Source of the DNA: DASZQL01 sp964391865
GTDB taxonomy: Bacteria > Planctomycetota > Phycisphaerae > Phycisphaerales > UBA1924
Assembly: GCA_964391865.1 (NCBI GenBank)
Contig: CAYMNQ010000002.1
Span: 1 to 64,000, forward strand
Direction: 5' to 3'
Length of the DNA stretch: 64,000 nt
How positions within the stretch are numbered: position 1 is the stretch's first letter; every line of letters starts with the position of its first letter. A program made the translations under genes and the position numbers. Under the pieces are notes generated by a model that was not told where the DNA came from, did not search any database, and worked only from the letters and a program-made list of their open reading frames with translations. Of the stretch, positions 1-9,013 are shown one piece after another.

Positions 1-2193
1 ACCGGGCAGTTCGAGGGGTACGAGATCGTCGGCTCACTGCAAGGTGGCGGCTCGGGCGGGCGGCTGTACGTCGCCAAACCTGACGCGAAGAAGCAAGCGA
101 TCTACGCCCGCGCTGGTCAGCGCGACGTCACGCAGGTGGTCATCAAGAGTTTCTCGCTCGCCGACGGCTCGACCCTGCCGCAGATGGTCCGCGAGAGCCG
201 CGCGCTCGAAGCGGCGCGCAATCTCGGGCTGATCCTCGACCACGAGCTCACCGACGAACGCTTCTTCTACGTGATGCGCTACATCCCGGGCGAGGACCTG
301 ACGACCATCACCAAGCGCCTGCACGCCGAGGCGGGGACCGAGGGGCTCACCGGCTCGACGCTCAGCGCCGCGCTGGGCTACGCCGCCGACCTGCTCACCG
401 AGCTCGACGTGTACCACCGCGGCGGGCTGTGGCACAAGGACGTGAAGCCCGACAACATCATCATCTCGGGCGATCGCGCCCACGTCGTCGACTTCGGGCT
501 GGTCACGCCGCTGCGCTCTGCGATGACACTCACGACCCACGGCACCGAGTATTTCCGCGACCCGGAGATGGTCCGCATGGCGCTCCGCGGCGCCAAGGTC
601 AACGAGGTCGACGGGGTGAAGTTCGACCTCTACGGCGCCGGCGCGGTGCTCTACTCCGTCATCGAGAACTCGTTCCCCGCGCACGGCGCGCTCTCACAGA
701 TCAACAAGAAGTGCCCCGACACGCTGCGCTGGATCGTCCGCCGAATGATGGCGGACATGCACCATCGCTACCCGAGCGCCCGCGCGGTGCTCGCCGACTT
801 GCGTGTCGTGATGGCCGCCGCCGACCCCTTCGCGCTCAAGCCGATCGACCTGCCGAGCGTGAGCGGGCAGAACGCCGGCGCTCCGTTCGAGGAGCCGCGC
901 GTGCAGCCCTTCGAGATGCCGCGCGTCGAGCGCGCCGCGCACGCCGCCCCGCCCGCGGGCAGCGCCGCCGACGCCGATCGTTCCGGCTTCGTCTTTGATG
1001 CCACCGTCGGCGCCGGCTCGAAGGTGCGCGAGTTCCACGTCGGCCCCGCGCCGCACAGCGCGCCGGGGCCGGGCGGCGGGCGCACGCGCCCGAAGCTCGT
1101 CGTCACCGATTGGCTCACCGGGCGATACGCCGCCGAGGGCGGCGAGTCCTTCCCGCACCCGAATCCGGCGAGCGCCGACCGCTACGGCAGAGCCGCCGAG
1201 CAAGTCGCGCGGCAGGTCGCCACCGGGTTCGGCGCCTTCGCGCGCTCGAACTTCGCGAAGGACGCCCGGCAGAAGGCGGAAGAATTCGCGCGCAGCGCCG
1301 AGCCGCACGCCCGGCGCGCCGCCGGCACCGCCGCCGAGCAGCTCGCGCGGGCGCAGGAGCGCATCCGCCGCGCGCAGGACCGCGCCGCGCAGCGCATGGG
1401 GCGCAGCCCCTCGCGCGGCTACGCCGCCGCCCGCGAGTTCAACACGCGCCCGAACCCGGGCGTCGTCGCGTCTGTCTTCCTCTTCCTCGCCGCCTGTGTC
1501 GGAGGCTCGTTCCTGATCATCAGCAGCGCGCTGAAGAACAACCGCGGCGATGAGCAAAGCGTCGCCGCAACCGAGTCGCCCATCGAGACGATCGCGATCG
1601 ATATCGACAACGGTCGCGGGCAGACCGAGTTCAGCGTCAGCGCGCCAAGCCTGCTCCCCGCGTTCCCGACGCCGCCCGCCAAGCCGCTCGGCACGATCGA
1701 GATCGGCGCGTTCAAGATGGAGATCCCCGATCCCTCCGCGCCGCGCGCGAGCGCACCCGCGACAGTCACGGTGAGCAGCGACGGCAACGGCGAATCACCC
1801 GCCGCGCCGCCCAGCATCGACCCGATCGAAGACCCGCAGGGCGTGATCCTTGTCGTCGATACGCAGCCCGTCGACTTCAACCCCGACACGCGGCGGAAGC
1901 TGGTGTGGACCATCGAAGCGCTGAATCACGACGACTTCCGCATCCTCGGCGTGGGCGACAGCGAGAACGACATCCGGCTCGTCGCCGCCGCCAAGGGCAT
2001 CATCGGCCTCGGCGGGCCAAACGACAAGGACACCCGCGAGGCGCTCCGCGCCTGGCTTAGCGACAACTCCAAGAGCGAGAGCGTCGACGCGATCCTCTGG
2101 GCGTCGCAGGAGGACGACCGCCTGCGCTTCATCACGCGGCGCGGGTTCGATACCAGCCTCATCGAAAAAGCGCTGCGCGACGCGGCGGAGTGA
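1..2193 (+). CDS. Membrane-anchored Ser/Thr protein kinase, 5' end outside the window
   Basis: The frame is open from the first base, so the start lies upstream; an internal ATG at 136 would remove the N-lobe. Visible kinase features are a glycine-rich loop (GGGSGG, about residue 15), the ATP-binding Lys in VVIK (residue 49), the catalytic loop HKDVKPDN (residue 145, HKD in place of HRD) and DFG at residue 164. A long Pro/Ala/Arg-rich linker follows, then one transmembrane segment at about residues 489-512. The roughly 170-residue C-terminal part would be extracytoplasmic; its last 110 residues begin with a VILVVDTQPVDF strand and could be an alpha/beta sensor domain, which I cannot name. Bacterial kinases of this type phosphorylate Ser/Thr on cytoplasmic targets. 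The substrate is unknown. The stop is TGA at 2191-2193. Confidence 0.9.
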   Translation, partial: TGQFEGYEIVGSLQGGGSGGRLYVAKPDAKKQAIYARAGQRDVTQVVIKSFSLADGSTLPQMVRESRALEAARNLGLILDHELTDERFFYVMRYIPGEDLTTITKRLHAEAGTEGLTGSTLSAALGYAADLLTELDVYHRGGLWHKDVKPDNIIISGDRAHVVDFGLVTPLRSAMTLTTHGTEYFRDPEMVRMALRGAKVNEVDGVKFDLYGAGAVLYSVIENSFPAHGALSQINKKCPDTLRWIVRRMMADMHHRYPSARAVLADLRVVMAAADPFALKPIDLPSVSGQNAGAPFEEPRVQPFEMPRVERAAHAAPPAGSAADADRSGFVFDATVGAGSKVREFHVGPAPHSAPGPGGGRTRPKLVVTDWLTGRYAAEGGESFPHPNPASADRYGRAAEQVARQVATGFGAFARSNFAKDARQKAEEFARSAEPHARRAAGTAAEQLARAQERIRRAQDRAAQRMGRSPSRGYAAAREFNTRPNPGVVASVFLFLAACVGGSFLIISSALKNNRGDEQSVAATESPIETIAIDIDNGRGQTEFSVSAPSLLPAFPTPPAKPLGTIEIGAFKMEIPDPSAPRASAPATVTVSSDGNGESPAAPPSIDPIEDPQGVILVVDTQPVDFNPDTRRKLVWTIEALNHDDFRILGVGDSENDIRLVAAAKGIIGLGGPNDKDTREALRAWLSDNSKSESVDAILWASQEDDRLRFITRRGFDTSLIEKALRDAAE

Positions 2194-2202
2194 GCGCGGG
2201 AT

Positions 2203-2262
2203 TCGGGTTCCGGGTTCCGGGTGTCGAGTTCCGGGTGCCACTGGTTGGCTCTGCAACCAGTG
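2203..2262 (+). repeat. Heptad array with GCTCTG stem-loop, copy A
   Basis: A 7-base unit (TTCCGGG, TGTCGAG) runs into a stem-loop at 2239-2262: arms CACTGGTTG and CAACCAGTG (9 bp) with loop GCTCTG. The same composite recurs at 3313-3376, on the other side of the H-X9-DG gene. Confidence 0.85.
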
Positions 2263-2366
2263 CTCCCCTCCCTACTTCTTCTCCCTACCAGTCCACCGCC
2301 CCACCCACAAAAACCCACGGCCCGCGCCGATCGAACCACTCCCGTCACCCCGACAGGAGTTCACCG

Positions 2367-3308
2367 ATGCCCCGCACCACCCCCGGCGCGCAGACGCCGT
2401 CGCCGCGTCATCACCGCGCGATCAACACTCGTATCGGCTTCACGCTCATCGAACTGCTGGTGGTCGTGTCCGTGATCTCGCTGCTCCTCGGCATCCTGCT
2501 GCCCGCGATCGGGCGGGCGCGCGACGCCGCCCGCTCCACGCAGTGCCTCTCGAATCAACGCCAGATCGCCACCGCCGCACACATGTACATGAACGAGAAC
2601 CGCGGCCACTTCTTCCACCACCACGAAGGCTGGGTGCTCGACGACGGCTCGCAGGTCGACGATCTCCCCTCCTCCATCAGCGCCGTCACCGGCGGCGGGG
2701 TCGGCAGCAGCCACGCGGAGAAGCCGTGGTCGATCTTCCTCTACCCGTTCCTCGAAACGCGCCAAGCCGGCTTCTGCCCCAGCGACCCCACGCCGCGCTC
2801 GACCACGCTCGCCACCACGCTGAAGGAGTACCACGGCGGGATCGAGCACCCCGACGAAGACCCCGCGCCGGGCAGCGAGCTCGCGCTCGCGGAGGAGAAG
2901 CGCCTCACCATCACCAGCTACATGCTCAATTCGATCTACTCGCACAAATCGGCTCGCTATGCCCTCGAGGGCGCGATCCGCGGCTTCGCCACCCTCGCCA
3001 ACGTCAAGAACCCCAACACCATCATGTTCTCCGAGCGCAACAGCGAAGCCATGAACGCCGAGGACAACGACACCTTCGGCAGCATCGGGCAGGACGACTA
3101 CGACGCATGGGTCGGCGAAGCCGCGCTCGTCCGCTGGGGCGAGGGCAACTACGACGACCAGGGCTGGCTCCGCAACACTCGGCACAACGGCCGCGCCGCG
3201 TACATCCACCACGACGGGCACGCCGACATGCTCAGTTGGTCCGAAGCCCGCGCCGACCAGTTCCCCGACCGCAAGATCCGCGGCCCGCTCACCGACCCGC
3301 CGCGCTGA
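2367..3308 (+). CDS. Prepilin-type N-terminal cleavage/methylation protein, H-X9-DG type
   Basis: This 313-residue protein has a type IV prepilin-like leader: a basic N-terminus, then GFTLIELLVVVSVISLLLG, the usual peptidase cleavage and methylation site followed by the hydrophobic helix. The C-terminus carries the H-X9-DG pattern (RHNGRAAYIHHDGHAD) that marks a very large planctomycete family of pseudopilin-like proteins. The protein is probably processed by a prepilin peptidase and exported; its role is unknown. I chose the ATG at 2367 because ACAGGAG lies seven bases upstream; the frame is open back to 2190, but that stretch is repeat DNA. The gene sits between two copies of the same heptad-plus-hairpin element. 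Confidence 0.88.
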   Translation: MPRTTPGAQTPSPRHHRAINTRIGFTLIELLVVVSVISLLLGILLPAIGRARDAARSTQCLSNQRQIATAAHMYMNENRGHFFHHHEGWVLDDGSQVDDLPSSISAVTGGGVGSSHAEKPWSIFLYPFLETRQAGFCPSDPTPRSTTLATTLKEYHGGIEHPDEDPAPGSELALAEEKRLTITSYMLNSIYSHKSARYALEGAIRGFATLANVKNPNTIMFSERNSEAMNAEDNDTFGSIGQDDYDAWVGEAALVRWGEGNYDDQGWLRNTRHNGRAAYIHHDGHADMLSWSEARADQFPDRKIRGPLTDPPR

Positions 3309-3312
3309 GCGG

Positions 3313-3376
3313 CTCGCGGGTTGTCGGGTATCGCGTGTCGAACTCCGGGTGCCACTGGTTGGCTCTGCAACCAGTG
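3313..3376 (+). repeat. Heptad array with GCTCTG stem-loop, copy B
   Basis: Heptads such as GCGGGTT and GTCGGGT precede a stem-loop at 3353-3376 with the same arms and loop as copy A. Similar pyrimidine-rich sequence (about 25 bases) follows both copies. Confidence 0.85.
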
Positions 3377-3571
3377 TTCCTCCCCCTACTATTTCTCCAT
3401 CGTTGATCGACGATGACGCCGTGCCGTCCAATTTCACCAGCGCGCCAAACCACTCCGGTCGCCAGACCCACCCTTGTGCGGCACGACAAAAGAACTCCGC
3501 TGATCGGGATTCGTGCGGTTCCGCCCGGGTCCGCTCACGCCGCCCGCGCCAATCGCCGAAGTAAGTGCGAT

Positions 3572-4174
3572 ATGCGGACGTACCTCGACGGCGAACTTCT
3601 GGACCCGCCCGTCTCGACGCTGGGCGAGGCGCTGGCCGCCGCGCGCGACCGCGCCGCCGGGCGGCTCGTCGTCGAGGTCCTCGCGGACGATCAGCCGATC
3701 CCCTCCGAACACCTCGAAGACCCGCCGCGCACATCGCCCTACGCGGATGTGCTGCGCGTGACCACCGCCGCGGCGTCGTCGCTGGTGAAACTCGCGCTGC
3801 TCGACGCGGCGGCGATGATCACCGAGGTCCGCCCGCGCCAGATCGAAGCCGCGCAGCTCCTGCAGTCGGGCCGAACGCCCGACGCGATGGACGCGCTCCG
3901 CGAGATTCTCGAAGCGTGGAACTCGGCGCACCTCGCGGTGCAGCTCGCCGATGAGTCGCGCACGATCGAGTCCGGCGCGGCGGTCGAAGCCGCCGCCATG
4001 CTGCAGGAATCGACCGCCAATCTCACGCGCCTGCTCAACGACGTGAAGACACGCTTGGCGATGAAGGACTGGTCCGCGCTGGCGGACGTCCTGGAATACG
4101 ACCTCTCCGAGCACGCGGACCGCTGGTCCGAGTTGTTGGGCACGCTGGCGGACGGCGTCGGTTCGGTAGACTGA
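3572..4174 (+). CDS. Conserved-looking protein of unknown function, mostly helical
   Basis: The 200-residue protein starts MRTYLDGELLDP and shows coding character (acidic/alanine-rich, regular codon use) without a motif I recognise. After a short beta-like N-terminal region it is predicted helical, with many Ala, Leu and Glu and no signal peptide or membrane segment, so it is probably cytoplasmic. The frame is open upstream to 3413, but the ATG at 3572 follows a purine-rich GAAGTAAG and begins the ordered part of the protein. It lies 28 bases before the next gene and may form an operon with it. The function is unknown. Confidence 0.65.
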   Translation: MRTYLDGELLDPPVSTLGEALAAARDRAAGRLVVEVLADDQPIPSEHLEDPPRTSPYADVLRVTTAAASSLVKLALLDAAAMITEVRPRQIEAAQLLQSGRTPDAMDALREILEAWNSAHLAVQLADESRTIESGAAVEAAAMLQESTANLTRLLNDVKTRLAMKDWSALADVLEYDLSEHADRWSELLGTLADGVGSVD

Positions 4175-4201
4175 TCGCCCGCACGGGCCGATGTACCCAA
4201 G

Positions 4202-5008
4202 ATGCCCGTGCCGCAACCGATCGCTCACGCCGTGGAGGGGATGACGGTGTCGCCCGCTCAGCCGAAGAAGCCCACCGCTTCAAAGATCGACGAGCTGATG
4301 GAGAGCGCCAGCGAGGCGCTCGCCGCCACGCGCTATTTCGAAGCCGACGCGCTCGCGCGCCAAGCGCTCAAGCTGGCGCACGAAGCCCGCGACTACGACC
4401 GCATGGCCCGCATCATCCTGCCCCTCCAGGAAGCCCGCCGGCACAAGCGCCAGCTCGCCATCGACACGGGCAAAGTCGTCACCATCGACTCGTACGACCT
4501 CGTCGAGAAGTACGCGATGGGCAAGAAGAAGTTCGCCAGCGGCTGCTACCTCGCCGAACCGCCGCTGGTCGGCGCCGACGGTCGCGATCTGCGCGACAAG
4601 CTCGACGAGCTCGGGATGCCCGCGATCGTCATCGTGCGCGAGCCGCAGACGCAGCTCGGCCTGTGGCCCGTGGTCATGATCGGGCCCGTGACGGTGCGCA
4701 CGAAGGTGCGACCGCCAAGCAAGAAAATCGACATCAAGTGGCTCCTCGCCGCGAGCGAAGCGCTGGGCGATGAGGCGATCTCGACCGTCGACGCCCGGCA
4801 GCCGGCGAGCGTGCGCGTCGATCAACTGATGGACCGGCTCGCCACCATTGTCGACCACGAGAAGCTGTTTCAAGCGCTCGCCGACACCTGCCGCGAAGCC
4901 GAACGCGAGGCGGCGGAAGACGCCAAACGCCCACGCCGAGCGCCGGCGAAGGCCGCCGCGGAAGAAGAGGACGACGGCTTCGGGGAGTTTGAAGAAGAGG
5001 AGCTGTAG
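4202..5008 (+). CDS. Unknown protein with TPR-like helical N-terminus and acidic C-terminus
   Basis: The 268-residue protein begins with a helical pair (about residues 25-75, with EALAATRYFEADALARQA) that resembles a TPR unit. A central alpha/beta region follows (about 85-175, including a VVTIDSYDLVEKY strand), then a C-terminal tail with alternating basic and strongly acidic stretches ending in EEEEL. No catalytic motif or signal peptide is visible. An in-frame ATG at 4241 (MTVSPAQ) is an alternative start; the Gly/Ala-rich stretch before it is not conserved-looking. It probably shares a transcript with the gene just upstream. The function is unknown. Confidence 0.65.
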   Translation: MPVPQPIAHAVEGMTVSPAQPKKPTASKIDELMESASEALAATRYFEADALARQALKLAHEARDYDRMARIILPLQEARRHKRQLAIDTGKVVTIDSYDLVEKYAMGKKKFASGCYLAEPPLVGADGRDLRDKLDELGMPAIVIVREPQTQLGLWPVVMIGPVTVRTKVRPPSKKIDIKWLLAASEALGDEAISTVDARQPASVRVDQLMDRLATIVDHEKLFQALADTCREAEREAAEDAKRPRRAPAKAAAEEEDDGFGEFEEEEL

Positions 5009-5058
5009 TTCGGGCGTGCGCCGTACGCCAGAATTCCGGCGCACCGCGCATCCCGTGC

Positions 5059-5343
5059 TTACCAGTCGCTCCGCCGCCGCTCGTTGCGTTCGTTCTGATC
5101 GCCGATCACCGCACCGCCGATGCCGCCCGCGACGGCCCCGATCACCGCGCCGGTGCCCGCGCCGCCCGTCACCGAGCCGATCGCCAGCCCGCCCAGCGCA
5201 CCGAGCGCCGCGCCCGACAGCGCACCTTCGCCCGCATTATTGCAGCCGCCCAGACCCATCCCGACACCCGCGAGCGTGAGCACGAGAGCCGCAACCCTGC
5301 CCCGACCATCCCTACCGATCGCGCGATTCGTAACAGCCGACAT
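5059..5343 (-). CDS. Glycine-zipper lipoprotein
   Basis: This 94-residue protein has a signal peptide with a lipobox (MGLGGC, Cys at about residue 34), so it should be lipidated and held in a membrane. The mature part is a glycine-zipper region with repeated GxxxG spacing (GALGGLAIGSVTGG and GAVAGGIGGAVIG), followed by a short polar tail. Glycine-zipper lipoproteins of this kind occur in outer membranes of many Gram-negative bacteria, where they may stabilise the envelope. It is transcribed against the gene ending at 5008, with 50 bases between the two stop codons. Confidence 0.85.
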   Translation of the reverse strand: MSAVTNRAIGRDGRGRVAALVLTLAGVGMGLGGCNNAGEGALSGAALGALGGLAIGSVTGGAGTGAVIGAVAGGIGGAVIGDQNERNERRRSDW

Positions 5344-5546
5344 CGTGGTGCACTCCTGAAAATTGGCCCGCCCGACCGAATCCGCAGGCGAGGCACGATC
5401 CTATACCGCTCACTTCGGCACGCCGTCGTGCTTGGATCGATTCCGCACAGGACGTGTAAGACTAACCGACCCTTACACAATACAAACTTGCAACACCAGC
5501 TTTCACGGCCACGCTTGAGTACAGCGGGCGCCCCGCCCGCACGGTC

Positions 5547-5552
5547 TATAAT
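5547..5552 (+). promoter_or_regulatory. Possible -10 element TATAAT
   Basis: A perfect TATAAT lies 48 bases before the ATG of the small gene at 5601. No good -35 element is seen at the right distance; the region instead holds a GC-rich hairpin (GCGGGCG / CGCCCGC, 5524-5540). This is a weak prediction. Confidence 0.3.
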
Positions 5553-5600
5553 CGCCCCTGTGTCCTGTATTCGTCTGATTGGTGTCATGGGGTCTGCGGG

Positions 5601-5843
5601 ATGTCGAGCCGCGTATCGAGATTCTGGGGATCGGGCGACGATGTCCCCCCGCCGGAGGCGGTCCGCCGAGCGCACGAGCGGTGGCTGAACCGCGCCCTCG
5701 AGCATCCGGAGTGTTTGCCCCGGATTCCCGTGCGCCGGCACGATGAAGGGGGCTTTGCTGAACTGCTCCGCCAGCCGCAGGGCCGCGCGTGGGCACGGTC
5801 GTGGTGGGAGTCCGCCTTTGCCGCGGTGGATGACGGATGGTAA
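5601..5843 (+). CDS. Small protein of unknown function
   Basis: An 80-residue reading frame with unusual but protein-like content: three Trp in the last 15 residues, a RRAHERWLNRALEHPE helix, and no low-complexity sequence. It lies in an otherwise empty 650-base stretch and has a TATAAT box 48 bases upstream. No family is recognised and no signal peptide is present. It could be a chance frame in GC-rich DNA, so confidence is moderate. Confidence 0.45.
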   Translation: MSSRVSRFWGSGDDVPPPEAVRRAHERWLNRALEHPECLPRIPVRRHDEGGFAELLRQPQGRAWARSWWESAFAAVDDGW

Positions 5844-5937
5844 GAGGGATGCCGCTCTCGCCCTCCCTCCGCTGATTTGAAGCGGGTCCGAGCGCGCGAT
5901 GAGCCGATGTTCTTGTGTTGAAATAGCCGTCGCGTTC

Positions 5938-5959
5938 GCGGCCCCCCTTGGGGGGCCGC
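5938..5959. repeat. Perfect 10-bp palindromic hairpin
   Basis: Arms GCGGCCCCCC and GGGGGGCCGC are separated by two bases. There is no T-tract, so an intrinsic terminator is unlikely. The hairpin sits 34 bases before the next start codon and could limit translation or mark the end of the preceding transcript. Confidence 0.6.
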
Positions 5960-5992
5960 CAAGGGCGCGACTTCTCAGGAACTCACCGACCC

Positions 5993-6880
5993 ATGTCGAA
6001 CACCGACTCTTCATCGACCCCGCCACCTGCCGCAGCCCATGCACCGGGAGCTGGGGCGCGCCTCTCAACCACGATCAACGTTCGCAAGTGGCTCGTCAAA
6101 ATGCTCATCTTCGGCACCGCGCTGCTCGTGCTGGGCGTGTGGGGATACGTCGACGCGACGATCATCTACCCCAAGCGCGGCCGCGAGTCCGCCGAGCACG
6201 CGAAGCTCGCGTACCTCCGCACACTCTCGAAGGACGGGCAACTGCTCTCCGACCGCGTGGAAGACCCCGCCGCCGAGTTCAAGCGTCTCTCCGACGTGCC
6301 CGAAATCGCGATGAGCGACATCGACCGCGCCCGGCTGAACTGGCTGACCGCGCTCTCGCGCATCCACTCGCTCAGCGCGCTGACCGCGGAGAACAATGCC
6401 GCCGCCATGACCCCGACCGACACGACCACACTCTTCAAAGACCCGAACGGCGCGCTGGCGGCGCTGGAGCAACAACTCTCGACGAAGAAGCAGCCCTCGC
6501 CGCTGTCGGCGTTTGATATCCCCGTGCAGTGGCTCTTCGTCGTCATCGGCTTCGGCGGGGCGGCGTACGTCGCGTTTCTCATCTTCAAAGTCGCGCGCAC
6601 CAGGTTCCACTACGTCCCCAGCGAGCACCGGCTCATCCTTCCAGACGGACGCGAGATCGTGCCCAGCGACGTCAAAGAAGTCGACAAGCGCAAGTGGCAC
6701 AAGTTCTACAGCTCGTTCATCCTCAACGACGGAAGCGTGGTGGAACTCGACCTCCTGCGCTTCGTCCCACTCGAAGAGTGGTTCCTGGAAATGGAAAAGC
6801 GCACCCCGGGCTACGTGCCCCCGCCGCCCGAGCCGACGGAAGAGGCTGTCGAGAGTGACGAGAAAAAAGAAGGGGAGTAG
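5993..6880 (+). CDS. Two-helix membrane protein of unknown function
   Basis: The 295-residue protein has a Pro/Ala/Ser-rich N-terminus, one transmembrane segment at about residues 35-57 (KMLIFGTALLVLGVWGYVDA) and a second at about 177-200 (WLFVVIGFGGAAYVAFLIF). Between them is a roughly 120-residue loop that may face the periplasm. The C-terminal domain (YVPSEHRLILPDGREIVPSD) looks like a small beta-rich cytoplasmic fold and ends in an acidic Glu-rich tail. The ATG at 5993 is preceded by CAGGA at twelve bases. I do not recognise the family. Confidence 0.75.
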   Translation: MSNTDSSSTPPPAAAHAPGAGARLSTTINVRKWLVKMLIFGTALLVLGVWGYVDATIIYPKRGRESAEHAKLAYLRTLSKDGQLLSDRVEDPAAEFKRLSDVPEIAMSDIDRARLNWLTALSRIHSLSALTAENNAAAMTPTDTTTLFKDPNGALAALEQQLSTKKQPSPLSAFDIPVQWLFVVIGFGGAAYVAFLIFKVARTRFHYVPSEHRLILPDGREIVPSDVKEVDKRKWHKFYSSFILNDGSVVELDLLRFVPLEEWFLEMEKRTPGYVPPPPEPTEEAVESDEKKEGE

Positions 6881-7095
6881 GGTTCCGTGTGTGCGGTTTG
6901 GAGTTTCCGATTCGCCCGCGCCGGGCTCGGCCGCCGTGCGCGTTAAGCCCGATTTCAGACCCGATTCACGAGAATCAAACCCGACACCTGGAACCGAGCC
7001 GCGCCCTCCTGCTTCCGACTTCCGGCCTTCCCTTCTTACGCCTTCCTCATCCTCCGAAACCTCGGCTCAAGAATCCCCAACACCCTCCCGAACCC

Positions 7096-7605
7096 ATGAG
7101 CTACCTCGCGGCGAGTCTGGTGGTGCTGGCGTGCGTGATCGGCATCGCGCTGACGATCCTGAGCCTGCCGGGCATCTGGCTGATGGTCCTCGCCGCCATG
7201 AGCGTTGAAATCTGGCAGCGCGGCACGTTCTCGCTCTGGACGCTCGGAGCGGCGGTGGCGATCGCGCTCGTCGCCGAAGTCGCGGAGATGGCGTCGAGCG
7301 CCGTCGGCGCCAAGAAAGCCGGCGCGTCGAAGCGCGCCATGATCGCGGCCACCGTCGGCGGAATCGTCGGCGCGATCGTGGGCACCGTGGTCATCCCAGT
7401 CCCCATCGTCGGCACGATCCTGGGCGGCGCAATCGGCGCGGGGATCGGCGCCGCGGGACTTGAACTCACGAAGCGCGAGACGGATACGTCCAAAGCCGCG
7501 ACCGTCGCCGCCGGCGCGTTCGCAGGCCGACTCGTCGCGACAGTTATCAAGGGCGGCTTCGCGGTCTTCGCGGCGCTGATCCTCAGCATCGCCGCGTTCG
7601 CATGA
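7096..7605 (+). CDS. DUF456-like integral membrane protein
   Basis: The 169-residue protein is almost wholly hydrophobic. It begins with a segment resembling the DUF456 signature (LSLPGIWLMVLAA), followed by AEVAEMASSAVGAKKAGASK and a glycine-rich helix pair (GGIVGAIVGTVVIPVPIVG) typical of the family. Four or five membrane passes are likely. No function is established for DUF456. The start is the ATG at 7096; the open frame upstream to 6889 is repeat-derived spacer. Confidence 0.8.
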   Translation: MSYLAASLVVLACVIGIALTILSLPGIWLMVLAAMSVEIWQRGTFSLWTLGAAVAIALVAEVAEMASSAVGAKKAGASKRAMIAATVGGIVGAIVGTVVIPVPIVGTILGGAIGAGIGAAGLELTKRETDTSKAATVAAGAFAGRLVATVIKGGFAVFAALILSIAAFA

Positions 7606-7623
7606 ACAACACGCATCGGGTGC

Positions 7624-7655
7624 CGTGGATCGGCCGGCTCTGAGGACGATCCACG
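7624..7655 (+). repeat. Stem-loop repeat containing GGCTCTG
   Basis: Arms CGTGGATCG and CGATCCACG (9 bp, perfect) enclose a 14-base loop containing GGCTCTGA. The 5' flank GGGTGCC matches other copies of the GCTCTG hairpin family in this window. It lies 19 bases after the preceding stop codon. Confidence 0.7.
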
Positions 7656-7825
7656 CTCCTGCTTCACTCGGTCTTCGGCTCCCGAAATCCTTGCAGCGAA
7701 AGGTAGCGACGAGAAGGGGTAGACGACCCTGAAGCGTGCATCGCCCAAAGCGGCGTTGCTCGGCACCCACCGATCAGAGCCTCAACCACGGACCCGCGGC
7801 CCCGATCCGCGTACCATGCCGCGCG

Positions 7826-8857
7826 ATGTTGACCCTCGCCGCTTGGATGCATGATCTCTCGCCGTTCGTGCTGCGCTTCACGCCGACCTTCGGCATCCGC
7901 TGGTACGGGCTGGCGTATGTGACGGGGTTCATCGCCGCGTGGTTCATCCTCTCGCGGCTGGCGAAGCGCGGCTCGATTTCAATCCCCGCCGAGCGTGTCG
8001 GCGATTTCATTCTCGGCGTCGTGGTCGGCACGATTGTCGGCGGACGATTGGGCTACGCCCTTATCTACCGCCCCGATCTGTTCACCGAGTTCTCGAACGC
8101 CGCGCCCTGGTGGGGGCTGCTGGCGATCAATCAGGGCGGGATGGCGAGCCACGGCGGGATGGTCGGCATCATCGCCGCGTGCGCGCTGATGGCGCGCTGG
8201 TGGAAACTGCCGACGCTGCACCTGATGGACTGCCTGGCGCTCGTCGCGCCCGTCGGCGTCTTCTTCGGGCGGCTCGCCAACTTCATCAACGGCGAACTGC
8301 TCGGCAAGGTCGTCAGCGGGCCGGGCGAGCGCGGCCCGTGGTGGGCGGTGAAGTTCCCGCAAGAACTGCTCGAGCGGCGCGAGCTCGAGCAGATGAAGCG
8401 CCTGGCGGATGCCGCCCCAGAACTCGCGGTGCGCCTCGATGCCGAAACGATCATCCAGGACGACGGCAAGGTCGCGGACGCGATCGACCGCATCCAGCAC
8501 GGCGACCGCGAGCTCGCCGCACTCATCGAGCCGATCCTGAACTCGCGCCACCCGTCACAGCTCTATCAAGCGTTCGCCGAAGGGATCGTGCTCGGGTTGG
8601 TGTTGATGTGGGTGTGGCGGCGGAAACCGGCGCCCGGCGTTGTCACGGCGTGGTTCTTCATCGTCTACGGTGTCGGGCGCGTCGTCACCGAACTCTGGCG
8701 ACTCCCCGACGCCCAATTCGGCGCCAGCGGGAAAATCTACGGGCTCAGCCGCGGGCAGTGGTTGAGCGTGGGGATGGTCGCCGTGGGCGTGGCGATGCGG
8801 TGGTGGGTTGGGCGAACCAAGAAAACCCCGGCGAGGGCGGGTGATTCGACTGTGTGA
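7826..8857 (+). CDS. lgt: Prolipoprotein diacylglyceryl transferase
   Basis: Lgt moves a diacylglyceryl group from phosphatidylglycerol to the lipobox Cys of prolipoproteins in the inner membrane, the first step of lipoprotein maturation. The 343-residue protein shows the family blocks in order: IRWYGLAYVTGF, GGRLGYALIY, a GGMASHGGMVG block, the signature FGRLANFINGELLG, and HPSQLYQAFAEG near the C-terminus. A roughly 50-residue polar insertion lies between the signature and HPSQLYQ, longer than in most Lgt. The ATG at 7826 places the first helix correctly; the upstream frame (from 7736) is unlikely to be coding. Several lipoproteins in this window (5059, 60122, 60809, 62568, 63377) would be substrates. 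Confidence 0.96.
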   Translation: MLTLAAWMHDLSPFVLRFTPTFGIRWYGLAYVTGFIAAWFILSRLAKRGSISIPAERVGDFILGVVVGTIVGGRLGYALIYRPDLFTEFSNAAPWWGLLAINQGGMASHGGMVGIIAACALMARWWKLPTLHLMDCLALVAPVGVFFGRLANFINGELLGKVVSGPGERGPWWAVKFPQELLERRELEQMKRLADAAPELAVRLDAETIIQDDGKVADAIDRIQHGDRELAALIEPILNSRHPSQLYQAFAEGIVLGLVLMWVWRRKPAPGVVTAWFFIVYGVGRVVTELWRLPDAQFGASGKIYGLSRGQWLSVGMVAVGVAMRWWVGRTKKTPARAGDSTV

Positions 8858-9013
8858 AGAATTTCCGCAAGCGGCCCGAAAGGCCCCCGAAAGGACTTGA
8901 AACCTCGGGGTAGGTGGATAGTCTGATCCAACGGCGCGAGGACGCGCCGCGATGGTGGTGCTGATGTCCCGACGCCAAGGGCGTGGGGCAGTCGGCGTGG
9001 GTTCCCGGCGGGC

